Shown here one piece after another: positions 26,601-37,283 of a stretch of 64,000 nt of DNA. A program made the position numbers and the translations under genes. The notes under the pieces were generated by a model, which did not search any database, was not told the DNA's origin, and saw nothing but the letters and a program-made list of their open reading frames with translations. Source of the DNA: Chryseobacterium sp. FH2 (lineage in GTDB: Bacteria > Bacteroidota > Bacteroidia > Flavobacteriales > Weeksellaceae); NCBI RefSeq assembly GCF_001045455.1, contig NZ_LFNE01000010.1, forward strand, positions 62,001-126,000, given 5' to 3'. The stretch's first letter is position 1. Each line of letters begins with the position of its first letter.

Positions 26601-27898
26601 TGTCCTTTCATCACATTTTCAAGGATATCATAAACTACCGGTTCTTTTCTGTCAATAATTCTCTTTGCAGATTTTACTGTTTTTACAATACCTCTTTCAA
26701 TTAGTTTTCTAATGATAAATGGTTTGTACAATTCCGCAGCCATATCTTTAGGGATACCACATTCGTGAAGCTGTAAGTTTGGACCTACAACAATTACCGA
26801 ACGCGCAGAGTAGTCAACCCTTTTTCCTAATAAGTTCTGACGGAAACGCCCCTGCTTACCTTTCAATGAATCAGAAAGAGATTTTAATGGTCTGTTTGAC
26901 TCAGATTTTACTGCAGAAGATTTTCTTGTATTATCAAATAATGAATCTACTGATTCCTGAAGCATGCGCTTCTCGTTTCTCAAGATTACTTCAGGAGCTT
27001 TGATTTCCAATAGTCTCTTCAAACGGTTGTTTCTGATAATAACTCTTCTATAAAGGTCATTCAAATCGGAAGTAGCGAAACGTCCTCCATCCAACGGAAC
27101 TAATGGTCTTAATTCTGGTGGTATAACCGGAAGTACGCGCATAATCATCCACTCCGGTCTGTTGATCATTCTCGTATTGGCTCCTCTCAATGCTTCTACA
27201 ACGTTCAATCTTTTCAGAGCTTCAGTTCTTCTTTGTTTTGAACCTTCGTTGTGAGCTTTGTGTCTCAAGTCGAAAGACAATGCATCCAAATCGATTCTTC
27301 TTAATAATTCTTCAACAGCTTCAGCACCCATTTTAGCGATGAATTTGTTTGGATCAGAATCGTCAAGATATTGGTTCTCGATTGGAAGAGTTTCCATGAT
27401 ATCAAGGTACTCTTCTTCTGTCAAGAATTCCATTTTTTCAAAGTCAGAACCGTCTAATTTCTTAGCAATACCTTGCTGGATAACTACATATCTCTCATAG
27501 TAGATAATCATATCCAATTTCTTTGAAGGAATACCCAGAAGGTAACCGATTTTGTTTGGCAAAGAACGGAAATACCAGATGTGAGCGATAGGAACAACAA
27601 GATTAATGTGCCCGATTCTCTCTCTTCTTACTTTTTTCTCTGTAACTTCTACCCCACAACGGTCACAAACGATCCCTTTGTAACGAATTCTCTTGTATTT
27701 ACCACAAGCACATTCGTAATCTTTGATAGGGCCAAAGATTTTTTCACAGAACAACCCGTCTCTCTCAGGTTTATGCGTTCTGTAGTTAATAGTTTCCGGC
27801 TTTAAAACCTCCCCTCTTGAGTCCTGTAAAATAGACTCCGGCGAAGCTAAACCGATGGTTATTTTATTAAATCTACTTGATTTATTTTTATTTGACAT
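23633..27898 (-). CDS. rpoC: RNA polymerase beta' subunit
   Basis: The 1421-residue catalytic subunit of RNA polymerase. The first zinc site (Cys residues near 63-81, CACGK and CDRCG) is present. The Mg-binding NADFDGDQM motif lies near 470-478. The second zinc site is in [13 protein letters not shown] near 900. The bridge-helix and trigger-loop region with [16 protein letters not shown] follows. The gene follows rpoB by 85 bases and is probably cotranscribed with it. Confidence 0.99.
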   Translation of the reverse strand: MSNKNKSSRFNKITIGLASPESILQDSRGEVLKPETINYRTHKPERDGLFCEKIFGPIKDYECACGKYKRIRYKGIVCDRCGVEVTEKKVRRERIGHINLVVPIAHIWYFRSLPNKIGYLLGIPSKKLDMIIYYERYVVIQQGIAKKLDGSDFEKMEFLTEEEYLDIMETLPIENQYLDDSDPNKFIAKMGAEAVEELLRRIDLDALSFDLRHKAHNEGSKQRRTEALKRLNVVEALRGANTRMINRPEWMIMRVLPVIPPELRPLVPLDGGRFATSDLNDLYRRVIIRNNRLKRLLEIKAPEVILRNEKRMLQESVDSLFDNTRKSSAVKSESNRPLKSLSDSLKGKQGRFRQNLLGKRVDYSARSVIVVGPNLQLHECGIPKDMAAELYKPFIIRKLIERGIVKTVKSAKRIIDRKEPVVYDILENVMKGHPVLLNRAPTLHRLGIQAFQPKMIEGKAIQLHPLVTTAFNADFDGDQMAVHLPLGPEAILEAQLLMLGSQNILNPANGSPITVPSQDMVLGLYFMTKELSSTETMKVKGEGLAFYSPEEAEIAYAEGKVSLNAKVRCRLPVKENGELVTKLIETSVGRILFNQIVPKQSGYINELLTKKSLRNVIGKILADTDFPTTVKFLDAMKDLGYSNAFKGGLSFSLGDIVVPVEKKQMIAQSIEAVDEIRANYNMGLITDTERYNQVIDVWTNTNAGLTEMIMSRMKSDQGGFNSVYMMLDSGARGSKEQIRQLSGMRGLMAKPQKAGSTGAEIIENPILANFKEGLSILEYFISTHGARKGLADTALKTADAGYLTRRLVDVAQDVIVTGDDCGTLRGTEVTALKKNDEIVEKISERILGRVSLHNIYDPETDELIAEADQVINEALAKRIEEAGLEAVEVRSPLTCEAKKGICAKCYGRNLATGKVIHMGEAVGVIAAQSIGEPGTQLTLRTFHQGGTAGNVSENPSIVARRDGIVEMDEVRTITSEDENGKTAEVVVSRSTEFRLVADNETRTPLMVANVPYGSILSVKPGDKVKKGDIICRWDPYNAVIIAETSGKVEYEDIIQGVSFQLEIDEQTGFEEKVISESRNKKAVPTLKVVDSKGVEQRAYNLPVGAHLMVNDGEKIKAGKVLIKIPRKSAKAGDITGGLPRVTELFEARNPSNPAVVTEIDGVVSYGKIKRGNRELIVEAKTGERKIYLVKLSNQILVQENDFVRAGSPLSDGSITPDDILRIKGPTAVQEYLVNEIQEVYRLQGVKIDDKHFEIIVRQMMTKVSIVDGGDTQFLEGALEHKFDFLEENNRVFGLKVVVDAGDSKEFKPGQMITARELRDENSKLKREDQALVEVREALPATATPVLQGITRAALQTKSFMSAASFQETTKVLNEAAVAGKVDYLGGLKENVIVGHRIPAGTGLKEYQNVIVGSKKEFEDLN

Positions 27899-27982
27899 TT
27901 GTTAGATTTTAAATTTTAGATTTTAGATTTTAGATTAATGCATTGAATGAAACATTCAAAATTTATAATTTAAAATTTAAAA

Positions 27983-30900
27983 TTATTCTTCAAGTCTTAC
28001 GTCAAGTCCAAGACCTTGTAGCTCGTGAAGTAATACATTGAATGATTCCGGAATACCTGGTTCAGGCATAGATTCACCTTTTGCAATTGCTTCATAAGTT
28101 TTTGCTCTACCAATCACGTCATCCGACTTCACGGTCAAGATTTCTCTCAGGATATTTGATGCTCCGAATGCTTCAAGAGCCCAAACCTCCATCTCTCCGA
28201 ATCTCTGACCTCCGAATTGAGCTTTACCTCCTAACGGTTGCTGAGTAATCAACGAGTAAGGTCCGATAGAACGTGCGTGCATCTTATCATCTACCATGTG
28301 ACCTAATTTCAACATATAGATAACACCCACAGTAGCCGGCTGAGTAAATCTTTCCCCGGTACCACCATCATAAAGGTGAGTGTTACCGAATTTAGGAAGA
28401 CCTGCTTTCTCTGTATACTCAGTGATTTGCTCAAGACTAGCCCCATCGAAGATTGGTGTAGCGAATGTCATACCTAATTTCTGACCAGCCCATCCAAGAA
28501 CTGTTTCATAAATCTGGCCGATGTTCATACGAGAAGGTACCCCAAGTGGATTCAATACGATATCTACCGGTGTTCCATCTTCTAGGAACGGCATATCTTC
28601 TTCACGAACAATTCTCGAAACGATACCTTTGTTACCGTGACGTCCTGCCATTTTATCCCCTACATTCAGTTTACGTTTCTTAGCGATATAAACTTTAGCT
28701 AACTTCATGATACCTGCCGGAAGCTCATCTCCAATAGAAATTGCGAATTTCTCACGGTTTTTAACCCCTTGAATATCGTTGAATTTGATTTTATAATTGT
28801 GAATTAATTGTTTGATTAATTCATTCTTATCATTATCAACAGTCCAGTCTGAACCGCTAACGTTTACGTAATCTTCAACTGAAGTCAATAATTTGTGAGT
28901 AAATTTCACACCTTTACCGATTATTTCTTCATCCAGGTCATTTGTAACCCCTTGAGAAGTTTTACCGCTTACAAGTGTATTTAATTTTTCTATTAAAGTA
29001 TTTCTCAACTCATCAAACTTAGCCTTGTAAGTATTTTCAATCTCTTCAAGTTTAAGTTTTTCTTCAGTTCTTTTCTTTTTATCTTTAATGTTTCTTGAGA
29101 ACAATTTTTTGTTGATAACAACACCTCTCAATGAAGAGTCAGCTTTCAATGAAGCATCTTTTACATCGCCAGCTTTGTCACCGAAAATTGCTCTAAGAAG
29201 TTTTTCTTCAGGAGTCGGGTCAGATTCACCTTTTGGAGTGATTTTACCAATCATTATATCTCCAGGCTTCACTTCAGCACCAATTCTGATCATACCATTT
29301 TCGTCAAGATCTTTGGTAGCTTCTTCAGAAACGTTTGGAATATCTGCTGTAAGTTCTTCCATACCTAATTTAGTATCACGAACTTCCAGAGAATATTCAT
29401 CCACATGGATTGAAGTAAACCAGTCTTCACGTACAACTTTTTCGTTGATTACAATCGCATCCTCAAAGTTGTACCCTTTCCAAGGCATGAAGGCAACTAC
29501 TAAGTTTCTACCAAGAGCCAATTCCCCTTTTTCAGTAGCATAACCGTCGCAAAGAACCTGTCCTTTTTCTACTACATCACCTACCCTTACGTTTGGTCTT
29601 AATGTAATCGTGGTACTCTGGTTGGTTTTTCTAAATTTAGTAAGGTTATATGTTTTAGTAGCAGACTCAAACTGTACTAAATCTTCGTCTTCGCTTCTTT
29701 CATATTTAATAACAATTCTGTCAGCATCTACGTATTCAACAGTACCAGTACCCTCAGCATTGATCAAAATTCTAGAATCTCTTGCAACTTGTTGCTCAAG
29801 CCCTGTACCTACGATTGGAGCTTGTGGCTTCAATAAAGGAACTGCCTGACGCATCATGTTTGATCCCATCAACGCACGGTTTGCATCATCATGTTCCAAG
29901 AAAGGAATCAATGAAGCCGAAATACCAGAAATCTGGTTTGGTGCAACGTCAATAAGGTTTACCTGAGACGGCTCAACTACCGGGTAGTCACCATCCAGTC
30001 TTGCAATAATTCTGTCTGTTAAGAATTCTCCTTCGTCATTCAGCTCAACGTTTGCCTGAGCAATTACTTTATCTTCTTCATCTTCTGCATTCAAATAAAT
30101 AGGAGCAGCATTAAGATCAATCTTACTGTTTTCTACTTTTCTGTATGGAGTTTCGATGAAACCTAAATTGTTGATTTTTGCATAAATACCTAAAGATGAA
30201 ATCAAACCGATGTTTGGTCCTTCCGGGGTTTCGATCGGACAAATTCTTCCGTAGTGGGTATGGTGAACGTCACGAACCTCGAAACCTGCTCTTTCTCTTG
30301 ATAAACCACCAGGCCCTAGTGCAGATAATCTTCTCTTGTGAGTAATCTCTGACAACGGGTTTGTCTGGTCCATAAACTGAGAAAGCTGGTTGGTACCGAA
30401 GAATGAGTTGATTACAGATGTTAAAGTCTTAGCATTAACCAGATCCAGCGGAGTAAAGATTTCGTTATCTCTAACGTTCATTCTTTCTTTAATTGTTCTG
30501 GCAATTCTCGAAAGACCTACACCAAACTGACCTGCTAATTGCTCACCAACAGTTTTAATTCTTCTGTTTGATAAGTGGTCAATATCATCAACTTCAGCCT
30601 TAGAGTTTACAAGCTCTATCAAATGTCTTACGATAGCAATGATATCTTCTTTTGTAAGAACTTCAGTAGTAGTTGGGATATTTAGACCTAACTTTTTGTT
30701 TAGTCTGTAACGTCCTACTTCACCTAATGAATATCTTTGCTCAGAGAAGAATAATTTTTCAATAATTCCTCTTGCAGTTTCCTCATCTGGTGGATCTGCA
30801 TTTCTTAGCTGACGATAAATATATTCTACCGCTTCTTTTTCAGAGTTAGTAGGGTCTTTTTGTAATGTGTTCTGGATAATAGAGAACTCATTGCTGTTTT

Positions 30901-31804
30901 CTTTGTGAATCAAGATAGATTTCACACCAGCATCAAGAATAAGATCCAAATGTTCTTTTTCAAGAATAGTCTCTCTATCCAAGATGATTTCGTTTCTTTC
31001 GATAGAAACCACCTCACCTGTATCTTCATCTACGAAATCTTCGAACCAGGTGTTCAATACTCTCGCAGCCAATGTTCTTCCTTCCACTTTTTTAAGGGCA
31101 GCTTTAGAAACTTTCACTTCTTCAGCAAGGTCGAAGATCTGAAGGATATCCTTATCAGATTCGAAACCGATAGCTCTTAATAAAGTAGTTAATGGTAACT
31201 TTTTCTTACGATCGATATAAGCATACATTACGCTGTTGATATCCGTCGTAAATTCCATCCAAGATCCTTTGAAAGGAATAATTCTTGAATAATAAAGTTT
31301 AGTTCCGTTTGCGTGGTAAGTTTGCCCGAAGAATACACCAGGTGAACGGTGAAGCTGCGTAACAATTACTCTTTCAGCACCATTGATGATAAAAGATCCA
31401 CTAGGCGTCATGTAAGGAACCGGGCCTAAATATACATCCTGCACCACAGTTTGGAAATCCTCGTGCTCAGGGTCTGTACAATACAATTTAAGTCTTGCTT
31501 TAAGAGGTACTGAATACGTCAATCCTCTTTCCACACACTCATTGATTGAATAACGTGGAGAATCTACCAAATAATCTATGAACTCCAATACAAATTGGTT
31601 TCTAGAATCGGTAATCGGGAAATTTTCCTGAAAAGTCTTGTACAAACCTTCGTTTGTTCTGTCTTCCGGAAGGGTATCAAGCTGGAAAAAATCACTGAAA
31701 GACTCAATTTGGATATCCAAAAAGTCCGGAGTAATAATTTTTCCTTTCGCTGATGAGAAATTAACTCTCTGATTTCCCCTAGTTGTAGCTGTTGTTTTAC
31801 TCAT
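27983..31804 (-). CDS. rpoB: RNA polymerase beta subunit
   Basis: The 1273-residue beta subunit. The rifampicin region reads [20 protein letters not shown] near 465-490, with the Asp, His and Ser positions that mutate in resistant strains all wild-type. The [12 protein letters not shown] segment near the C-terminal third contributes to the active site. A TTG-N20-TACTTTTG promoter at 32126-32156 and an inferred leader of about 315 bases precede it, separate from the rplL terminator. Confidence 0.99.
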   Translation of the reverse strand: MSKTTATTRGNQRVNFSSAKGKIITPDFLDIQIESFSDFFQLDTLPEDRTNEGLYKTFQENFPITDSRNQFVLEFIDYLVDSPRYSINECVERGLTYSVPLKARLKLYCTDPEHEDFQTVVQDVYLGPVPYMTPSGSFIINGAERVIVTQLHRSPGVFFGQTYHANGTKLYYSRIIPFKGSWMEFTTDINSVMYAYIDRKKKLPLTTLLRAIGFESDKDILQIFDLAEEVKVSKAALKKVEGRTLAARVLNTWFEDFVDEDTGEVVSIERNEIILDRETILEKEHLDLILDAGVKSILIHKENSNEFSIIQNTLQKDPTNSEKEAVEYIYRQLRNADPPDEETARGIIEKLFFSEQRYSLGEVGRYRLNKKLGLNIPTTTEVLTKEDIIAIVRHLIELVNSKAEVDDIDHLSNRRIKTVGEQLAGQFGVGLSRIARTIKERMNVRDNEIFTPLDLVNAKTLTSVINSFFGTNQLSQFMDQTNPLSEITHKRRLSALGPGGLSRERAGFEVRDVHHTHYGRICPIETPEGPNIGLISSLGIYAKINNLGFIETPYRKVENSKIDLNAAPIYLNAEDEEDKVIAQANVELNDEGEFLTDRIIARLDGDYPVVEPSQVNLIDVAPNQISGISASLIPFLEHDDANRALMGSNMMRQAVPLLKPQAPIVGTGLEQQVARDSRILINAEGTGTVEYVDADRIVIKYERSEDEDLVQFESATKTYNLTKFRKTNQSTTITLRPNVRVGDVVEKGQVLCDGYATEKGELALGRNLVVAFMPWKGYNFEDAIVINEKVVREDWFTSIHVDEYSLEVRDTKLGMEELTADIPNVSEEATKDLDENGMIRIGAEVKPGDIMIGKITPKGESDPTPEEKLLRAIFGDKAGDVKDASLKADSSLRGVVINKKLFSRNIKDKKKRTEEKLKLEEIENTYKAKFDELRNTLIEKLNTLVSGKTSQGVTNDLDEEIIGKGVKFTHKLLTSVEDYVNVSGSDWTVDNDKNELIKQLIHNYKIKFNDIQGVKNREKFAISIGDELPAGIMKLAKVYIAKKRKLNVGDKMAGRHGNKGIVSRIVREEDMPFLEDGTPVDIVLNPLGVPSRMNIGQIYETVLGWAGQKLGMTFATPIFDGASLEQITEYTEKAGLPKFGNTHLYDGGTGERFTQPATVGVIYMLKLGHMVDDKMHARSIGPYSLITQQPLGGKAQFGGQRFGEMEVWALEAFGASNILREILTVKSDDVIGRAKTYEAIAKGESMPEPGIPESFNVLLHELQGLGLDVRLEE

Positions 31805-32386
31805 AAAACTTTTAAAGAAAGGGTTAAAAAATATTTTGATTTAAAAAAATATCAGAAAAAAAGAAAGAGAAGAGATAAAAGATAAAGACATGATAATGTT
31901 TGGCGCTATTAAGAAATCTTTTTTCTTTTTTCTTGATTCTCAGAATCTTATTCCTAACTGCAACGCTGGTATATCTTTTCACAGCGTAATGCAAAATATT
32001 TTTATTACTTTTGAGGCTGAATCTACCGCAATATCTATATACAAGAAAGCCCTTTCATTTTCATGAAAGAGGTGATTCACAGTATTTTATAGATTTACAA
32101 ACAATTTTTCGCGCCAAAAGAGGAGCAAAAGTACGAAAATTTATCTATATTCACAAATAAAATCAATTCATTCTTAAGCTATTAAATATTTTCTAATAAA
32201 ACACCATCCTTTCGAATAGCCTCTCCTTATTACTAGGAAATTTTTCTTAAAAATTATTTGCCAATAATTTTACGATTTTGTATTACTACCAATTGTATTT
32301 AATATACATTTTCAAGAATTACTAATATTCAAATACAATTGACAATTATTAAAAACTTATCAATAGCATACAAGCATAAAACAAAA
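31805..32386. other. Long 5' leader and promoter region of rpoB
   Basis: No coding frame is supported here. After the rplL terminator comes the rpoB promoter (32126-32156) and about 315 bases of untranslated leader. Hairpin potential is seen at 32052-32069 (CTTTCAT, TTTC, ATGAAAG), at 31961-31986 (CGCTG on both sides in minus-strand sense) and at 31935-31947 (GATTCT-C-AGAATC). This could host attenuation of beta subunit synthesis, but I recognise no named RNA family. Confidence 0.5.
32126..32156 (-). promoter_or_regulatory. rpoB promoter
   Basis: On the minus strand, TTG (32154-32156), 20 bases, TACTTTTG (32126-32133): a strong match to the Bacteroidetes promoter. Confidence 0.65.
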
Positions 32387-32413
32387 AAAGCCTGAGCAAA
32401 TTGCTCAGGCTTT
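32387..32413 (-). terminator. Terminator after rplL
   Basis: AAAGCCTGAGC, five bases, GCTCAGGCTTT, with a T-run on the minus strand (A-run 32383-32389). It separates the ribosomal-protein operon from rpoBC. Confidence 0.87.
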
Positions 32414-32434
32414 ATATTTGTAAGGTAAATTGAA

Positions 32435-32800
32435 TTATTTCAATTCTACTTCAGCACCAGCTTCTTCTAATTGCTTCTTAAGAGCTTCAGCTTCGTCTTT
32501 AGAAATTCCTTGCTTAATAGCAGCAGGAGCTCCGTCTACGATATCTTTAGCTTCTTTAAGACCAGCACCAGTTAAATCTTTTACTAATTTAACGATAGCT
32601 AATTTAGATGCACCTGCAGACTTAAGAATTACGTCGAACTCAGTCTTTTCTTCAGCAGCTTCTCCACCACCTGCAGCAACTACTACAGCAGCAGCAGCTG
32701 GCTCAATTCCGTACTCATCCTTAAGGATAGTAGCTAATTCGTTTACGTCTTTTACAGTTAGGTTTACTAGCGTTTCAGCTAAATTTTTTAAATCTGACAT
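32435..32800 (-). CDS. rplL: 50S ribosomal protein L7/L12
   Basis: A 121-residue stalk protein that recruits translation GTPases. The N-terminal dimer domain ([20 protein letters not shown]) is followed by an Ala-rich hinge near 35-48 and the C-terminal domain with [20 protein letters not shown]. It follows rplJ by 46 bases and ends at its own terminator. Confidence 0.98.
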   Translation of the reverse strand: MSDLKNLAETLVNLTVKDVNELATILKDEYGIEPAAAAVVVAAGGGEAAEEKTEFDVILKSAGASKLAIVKLVKDLTGAGLKEAKDIVDGAPAAIKQGISKDEAEALKKQLEEAGAEVELK

Positions 32801-32846
32801 TGTTGTAATGTTTTTGTTGATTATTTATTTAATTTTTTGAGTGTAA

Positions 32847-33434
32847 TTATTCAGCACTTGGAGTTTCTTCTGTGCTTTCTGCAGCAGCTTCTGGAGCTTC
32901 AGCAGGAGTTTCTTCTACAGCAGGAGCAGCTACTTCAGCTTTAGCCTCTACCGTTTCAGGTTTGTTTTGAAGAGCAGAAACAACTCTTTGAATTGGAGAT
33001 TGAAGTAATCCGATGATTTCTCCGATCATTTCCTCTCTAGACTTGATATTAGCAAGTGTAGATAAGTTTTCATCTCCAACATAGAAAGTTTCCTGAAGGT
33101 AAGCAGACTTTAGAGCTGGCTTATCTTCTTTCTTTCTGAATCCTTGGATTAATTTTGCAGGAGCATTTGCAGTCTCAGCAATCATTAATGCAGAATTCCC
33201 TTTGAATGTAGTAAACATTTCAGAGTAATCTACTCCTTCAATTTGCTCCATTGCTTTTTGCAAAAGCGTATTTTTTACAACTTTTACTTTGATATTTTGT
33301 TTGAAAGCCTGTCTTCTGAATTCAGAAGATTTAGCAGCGTTCAAACCATCTAGATCTGCTACATAAACTACTTTAGCATCCTGAAGCAAATCTTTGATCT
33401 CTTGTATTGCTACAACTTTTTGGTCTTTTGTCAT
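32847..33434 (-). CDS. rplJ: 50S ribosomal protein L10
   Basis: L10 anchors the L7/L12 stalk to 23S rRNA. The normal fold covers about 1-160. The protein is 195 residues long because of an acidic Ala/Glu/Pro tail after about residue 160 (AAPAVEETPAEAPEAAAEST), which is absent from E. coli L10 (165 residues). The tail is probably disordered; its role is unknown. Confidence 0.97.
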   Translation of the reverse strand: MTKDQKVVAIQEIKDLLQDAKVVYVADLDGLNAAKSSEFRRQAFKQNIKVKVVKNTLLQKAMEQIEGVDYSEMFTTFKGNSALMIAETANAPAKLIQGFRKKEDKPALKSAYLQETFYVGDENLSTLANIKSREEMIGEIIGLLQSPIQRVVSALQNKPETVEAKAEVAAPAVEETPAEAPEAAAESTEETPSAE

Positions 33435-33452
33435 TGTCTTAAGGATTTTATA

Positions 33453-34145
33453 TTAGTTAACAGATTTAGTATCAATTGCAATACCCGGACTCATTGTAGA
33501 AGATAGGTAAATGCTTTTTACATACGTTCCTTTAGCAGCGGTTGGTTTCATTTTGATCAATGTCTGGATAAGTTCCTGAGCATTTTCTTTGATCTTGGCA
33601 GCATCGAAAGATACTTTACCGATACCAGCATGGATGATACCATACTTGTCTACTTTGAAATCAATTTTCCCTGCTTTCACTTCAGTTACTGCTTTACCAA
33701 TTTCCATAGTTACAGTTCCTGATTTAGGGTTAGGCATTAAACCTCTTGGTCCTAATACTCTACCTAATGGTCCTAATTTACCCATAACAGCCGGCATAGT
33801 AACGATAACGTCAACATCTGTCCAACCATCTTTTATTTTTTGTAAGTATTCGTCTAAACCTACATAATCAGCACCAGCTTCTTTAGCTTCAGCTTCTTTA
33901 TCAGGAGTTACAAGAGCTAATACTTTAACATCTTTACCAGTTCCGTGAGGAAGAGATACAACACCTCTTACCATTTGGTTTGCTTTTCTTGGATCTACAC
34001 CTAGTCTTACAGCAATATCTACAGAAGCATCAAACTTTGCAGTGTTTACTTCTTTTACAAGAGCTGAACCTTCGTCAAGGTTATAGATTCTACCTTTTTC
34101 TACTTTGCTTAAAGCCTCCTTTTGCTTTTTTGTTAATTTTGCCAT
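33453..34145 (-). CDS. rplA: 50S ribosomal protein L1
   Basis: A 230-residue protein of the L1 stalk, which binds 23S rRNA and helps E-site tRNA leave. The typical segment [20 protein letters not shown] lies near 125-144, followed by the family pattern [19 protein letters not shown]. It sits between rplK and rplJ with spacings of 11 and 18 bases, the standard operon order. Confidence 0.98.
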   Translation of the reverse strand: MAKLTKKQKEALSKVEKGRIYNLDEGSALVKEVNTAKFDASVDIAVRLGVDPRKANQMVRGVVSLPHGTGKDVKVLALVTPDKEAEAKEAGADYVGLDEYLQKIKDGWTDVDVIVTMPAVMGKLGPLGRVLGPRGLMPNPKSGTVTMEIGKAVTEVKAGKIDFKVDKYGIIHAGIGKVSFDAAKIKENAQELIQTLIKMKPTAAKGTYVKSIYLSSTMSPGIAIDTKSVN

Positions 34146-34156
34146 TTCTCTAAGTT

Positions 34157-34600
34157 TTAAGCGTTAGTTGGTTTAGTTCCTGTTACTCTTAATCCCATAG
34201 ATCTTGCAGTACCTGCAACCATAGAAAGAGCAGAATCCAATGTAAAGCAGTTAAGATCTGCCATTTTATCTTCAGCGATTTTTTTCACTTGATCCCAAGA
34301 TACAGAACCTACTTTGTTTCTGTTTGGTTCTCCAGAGCCTCCCTTGATTTTAGCCGCATCCATTAACTGAATTGCTGCAGGTGGAGTTTTAATCACGAAT
34401 TCAAAAGATTTGTCTTCGTATACTGTAATTACTACAGGTAAAACTTGCCCTGGCTTATCTTGGGTTCTTCCGTTAAATTGCTTACAAAACTCCATGATGT
34501 TCACACCTGCAGAACCCAATGCTGGACCTACTGGTGGAGAAGGGTTGGCAGCGCCACCTTTCACCTGAAGTTTTACCATTTTAAAGACTTTTTTAGCCAT
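34157..34600 (-). CDS. rplK: 50S ribosomal protein L11
   Basis: L11 binds the GTPase-associated region of 23S rRNA. I use the ATG at 34600 (147 aa, [16 protein letters not shown]), the family's usual start, rather than 34642. The signature [20 protein letters not shown] lies at about 20-39. It heads the rplKAJL operon and has its own promoter at 34695-34724. Confidence 0.97.
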   Translation of the reverse strand: MAKKVFKMVKLQVKGGAANPSPPVGPALGSAGVNIMEFCKQFNGRTQDKPGQVLPVVITVYEDKSFEFVIKTPPAAIQLMDAAKIKGGSGEPNRNKVGSVSWDQVKKIAEDKMADLNCFTLDSALSMVAGTARSMGLRVTGTKPTNA

Positions 34601-34694
34601 TTTTTGTTTTTTAAGATGAATAATTAATGAGTTTGGAAGCATTTATTATTCAGCAGATTACCGACTCACATACAGTAAATCTACTTTCGGTTTG

Positions 34695-34724
34695 CAAAAT
34701 TATGAAATATTTTTGAAATAGCAA
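34695..34724 (-). promoter_or_regulatory. rplKAJL promoter
   Basis: On the minus strand, TTG (34722-34724), 19 bases, TAATTTTG (34695-34702). The inferred leader is about 90 bases. Confidence 0.6.
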
Positions 34725-34866
34725 ACGGATATTGTTGATTTTTAGAAAGATTAAAAAAAAATCTAAAATACTTTAAAATAAAAGTTTACTAAATAAGAAA
34801 CCAGCTGTACTCTTTTTTATATTCAACCGTATTTATTTATACATCGATATCAGAATCCTGAAATAT

Positions 34867-34894
34867 AAAAGACCACTTATTAAAGTGGTCTTTT
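34867..34894 (-). terminator. Terminator after nusG
   Basis: AAAAGACCACTT-ATTA-AAGTGGTCTTTT, symmetric with A and T edges. It separates nusG from the rplK promoter. Confidence 0.85.
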
Positions 34895-34915
34895 ATTTAT
34901 ATCTGATAAAATATT

Positions 34916-35458
34916 TTAAACTTTCTCTACTTGCATATAGCTAAGTTCCATTGGAGTTTTTCTACCGAAGATAAGAACTGAAACTTCGATCTTCTTTTTA
35001 TCCTCAAGAATCTTTTCTACCGTACCATTGAATCCATTGAATGGGCCGTCAATTACTTTAACGTTTTCACCCACAATATAAGGAATTTCAACATCTGATG
35101 CAAATTCTGATAATTCATCCATTCTTCCAAGCATTCTGTTTACCTCAGATTTTCTCATTGGAACAGGATCTCCTCCTTTTGTCAGACTCAAGAAAGAAAT
35201 AACTCCAGGGATGTTTTTAATAACATGAGGAATTTCTCCCATTAAATCAGCCTCAACCATCAAGTATCCAGGATAGTAAGGTCTTTCTTTAGGAACTTTT
35301 TTACCGTTTCTAATTTGAATAACCTTTTCCATAGGAATAACCACTTGAGTAACATACTGCTCAAAACCTAAACGTTTGATTTCTGTCTCAATATAGTTTT
35401 TCACTTTATTTTCCTGTCCGCTGATAGCTTTCAGCACATACCATTTCAGTTCGCTCAT
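34916..35458 (-). CDS. nusG: Transcription termination/antitermination factor NusG
   Basis: A 180-residue protein with the N-terminal NGN domain (begins ELKWYVLKAISGQENKV) that binds the RNA polymerase clamp, and a C-terminal KOW domain (near 125-160, VKVIDGPFNGFNGTVEKI). It follows secE by 18 bases, the standard pair. NusG affects pausing and couples transcription to translation. Confidence 0.97.
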   Translation of the reverse strand: MSELKWYVLKAISGQENKVKNYIETEIKRLGFEQYVTQVVIPMEKVIQIRNGKKVPKERPYYPGYLMVEADLMGEIPHVIKNIPGVISFLSLTKGGDPVPMRKSEVNRMLGRMDELSEFASDVEIPYIVGENVKVIDGPFNGFNGTVEKILEDKKKIEVSVLIFGRKTPMELSYMQVEKV

Positions 35459-35476
35459 TGTGGGAAAATACTTTTT

Positions 35477-35683
35477 TTAGTTGAACAAGTTGATTAGCAT
35501 TCCTATTATGTTGCTGACTGCTTTAGAAAACAATTCGTCAACTCCAAAAGTAAATAAAGCCAAGATAACTGTTGCAATAGTTACTACAATTGTAGAAGAT
35601 TGCAGGTCAGACCATTTTGGCCATTCAACTTTATGTCTGAATTCGTTATAAGAACCTTTTAAAAAATCAATTAATGAACTCAT
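35477..35683 (-). CDS. secE: Preprotein translocase subunit SecE
   Basis: A 68-residue short-form SecE with an amphipathic segment (YNEFRHKVEWPKWSDLQSST) and a single C-terminal membrane helix (about 30-52). SecE holds the SecYEG channel together. It lies between tRNA-Trp and nusG. Confidence 0.95.
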   Translation of the reverse strand: MSSLIDFLKGSYNEFRHKVEWPKWSDLQSSTIVVTIATVILALFTFGVDELFSKAVSNIIGMLINLFN

Positions 35684-35695
35684 AATTTATATTTG

Positions 35696-35766
35696 CACGG
35701 GCACAAGGATTCGAACCCTGATCAACGGTTTTGGAGACCGGTATCCTACCATTGGACGATGCCCGT
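35696..35766 (-). tRNA. tRNA-Trp (CCA)
   Basis: Cloverleaf on the minus strand: acceptor arm ACGGGCA pairs with TGCCCGT, the anticodon loop CTCCAAA gives anticodon CCA, and the T-loop is TTCGAAT. CCA is not encoded. It lies between tuf and secE, as in many Bacteroidetes. Confidence 0.95.
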
Positions 35767-35771
35767 AGATT

Positions 35772-35809
35772 AAAAAGCTCCGTAAAGTAGTCCCTTACGG
35801 AAGCTTTTT
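35772..35809 (-). terminator. Terminator after tuf
   Basis: AAAAAGCTCCGTAA, nine bases, then TTACGGAAGCTTTTT with one bulged base; T-run on the minus strand. It lies between the tuf stop and tRNA-Trp, so the tRNA-secE-nusG segment relies on read-through or its own promoter. Confidence 0.75.
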
Positions 35810-35824
35810 ATTTATTTTAAGAAA

Positions 35825-37027
35825 TTAATCTAAGATTTCAGTAACCTGACCAGCACCAACTGTTCTACCACCTTCTCTGATTGCAAATCTAAGACCTACG
35901 TTAAGAGCGATTGGTTGTAACAATTCTACTGTAATCGTTAAGTTATCACCAGGCATTACCATTTCTACACCTTCCGGTAAGAAGATTTCACCTGTAACGT
36001 CAGTAGTTCTTACATAGAACTGAGGACGATATTTGTTGTGGAATGGAGTGTGACGTCCACCTTCTTCTTTAGAAAGGATATAAACCTCAGCTTTGAATTT
36101 TTTGTGTGGCTTCACAGAGTCTTTCTTAGCGATAACCATACCTCTCTTGATGTCAGTTTTTTCAATACCTCTCAACAATAGACCTACGTTATCTCCAGCT
36201 TCACCTCTGTCTAGGATTTTTCTGAACATCTCAACTCCTGTAATAGTAGAAGTTAATTTCTCATCACCCATACCAACGATATCAACAGGATCACCTGTGT
36301 TGATAACACCAGCTTCGATTCTACCTGTTGCTACAGTACCTCTACCTGTAATAGAGAATACATCTTCGATAGGCATTAAGAATGCTTTATCTTGATCTCT
36401 TACTGGAAGTTCGATCCAAGAGTCAACAGCATCCATTAATTCTTCTACAGTTTTAAACCATTTATCATCAGCATTACCAGAAGTAGCTGCAGTAAGTGCA
36501 CCAAGAGCAGAACCTTGGATTACCGGAGAATCCTCGCTATAATCATAAGTTGATAATAAATCTCTAAGTTCCATTTCAACAAGCTCTAACAATTCTGGAT
36601 CATCCACCATGTCAACCTTGTTCATGAAAACAACAATTCTAGGTACGTTTACCTGACGGCAAAGTAGGATATGTTCTCTTGTTTGAGGCATTGGACCATC
36701 TGTAGCAGCACATACTAAGATAGCACCATCCATCTGAGCAGCACCAGTTACCATGTTCTTTACGTAATCCGCGTGACCTGGACAGTCAACGTGAGCGTAA
36801 TGTCTGTTTACAGTTTCATACTCAATGTGAGCAGTATTAATAGTGATACCTCTTTCTTTTTCTTCTGGAGCAGAGTCAATCGCAGAGAAGTCTTTTTTCT
36901 CAGCAAGACCCTTACTAGCTAACACAGCACTGATTGCTGCAGTAAGTGTAGTTTTACCATGGTCAACGTGACCAATAGTACCAATGTTCAAGTGTGGTTT
37001 GTTACGATTAAACGTTTCCTTTGCCAT
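35825..37027 (-). CDS. tuf: Elongation factor Tu
   Basis: The 400-residue GTPase that brings aminoacyl-tRNA to the ribosome. G1 GHVDHGKT lies at 19-26, G3 DCPGH near 80 and G4 NKVD near 136. The product has its own terminator, and a -7 element TATATTTG at 37070-37077 (minus strand) gives a leader of about 35-40 bases. Confidence 0.99.
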   Translation of the reverse strand: MAKETFNRNKPHLNIGTIGHVDHGKTTLTAAISAVLASKGLAEKKDFSAIDSAPEEKERGITINTAHIEYETVNRHYAHVDCPGHADYVKNMVTGAAQMDGAILVCAATDGPMPQTREHILLCRQVNVPRIVVFMNKVDMVDDPELLELVEMELRDLLSTYDYSEDSPVIQGSALGALTAATSGNADDKWFKTVEELMDAVDSWIELPVRDQDKAFLMPIEDVFSITGRGTVATGRIEAGVINTGDPVDIVGMGDEKLTSTITGVEMFRKILDRGEAGDNVGLLLRGIEKTDIKRGMVIAKKDSVKPHKKFKAEVYILSKEEGGRHTPFHNKYRPQFYVRTTDVTGEIFLPEGVEMVMPGDNLTITVELLQPIALNVGLRFAIREGGRTVGAGQVTEILD

Positions 37028-37069
37028 GATTTAAATTATTTATTTATTGTTTTTCAAATTTTCGGTGTG

Positions 37070-37077
37070 CAAATATA
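37070..37077 (-). promoter_or_regulatory. -7 element of tuf
   Basis: TATATTTG on the minus strand, a full TAnnTTTG match. A -33 TTG at normal distance is not clear. Confidence 0.5.
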
Positions 37078-37221
37078 ATGAATTTTTAAATACTAAAACC
37101 TTTTTCTTAAAAAAAGTTTCAACATTTAAATCCAATGAAATACAGACCTTATCTTTCAATGTATTGAGACTGCAAATTTACACAATTTTCTCATTTTAAA
37201 AAAACTTTACAAAAGCTTTTA

Positions 37222-37253
37222 TGAAAAAGCCTGAAACACAATCTGTTTCAGAC
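37222..37253 (-). terminator. Terminator after the RND pump gene
   Basis: CTGAAACA-CAATC-TGTTTCAG (37231-37251) is followed on the minus strand by GC and a T-run, about 30 bases past the pump gene's stop. Confidence 0.75.
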
Positions 37254-37283
37254 CCGATTAGTATAATATAAATGAAAGAATAA

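Noticed and set aside
32430-32840. Plus-strand frame opposite rplL
   Set aside because: A shadow of the well-identified rplL; the same applies to long antisense frames inside rpoB, rpoC and the RND pump gene.
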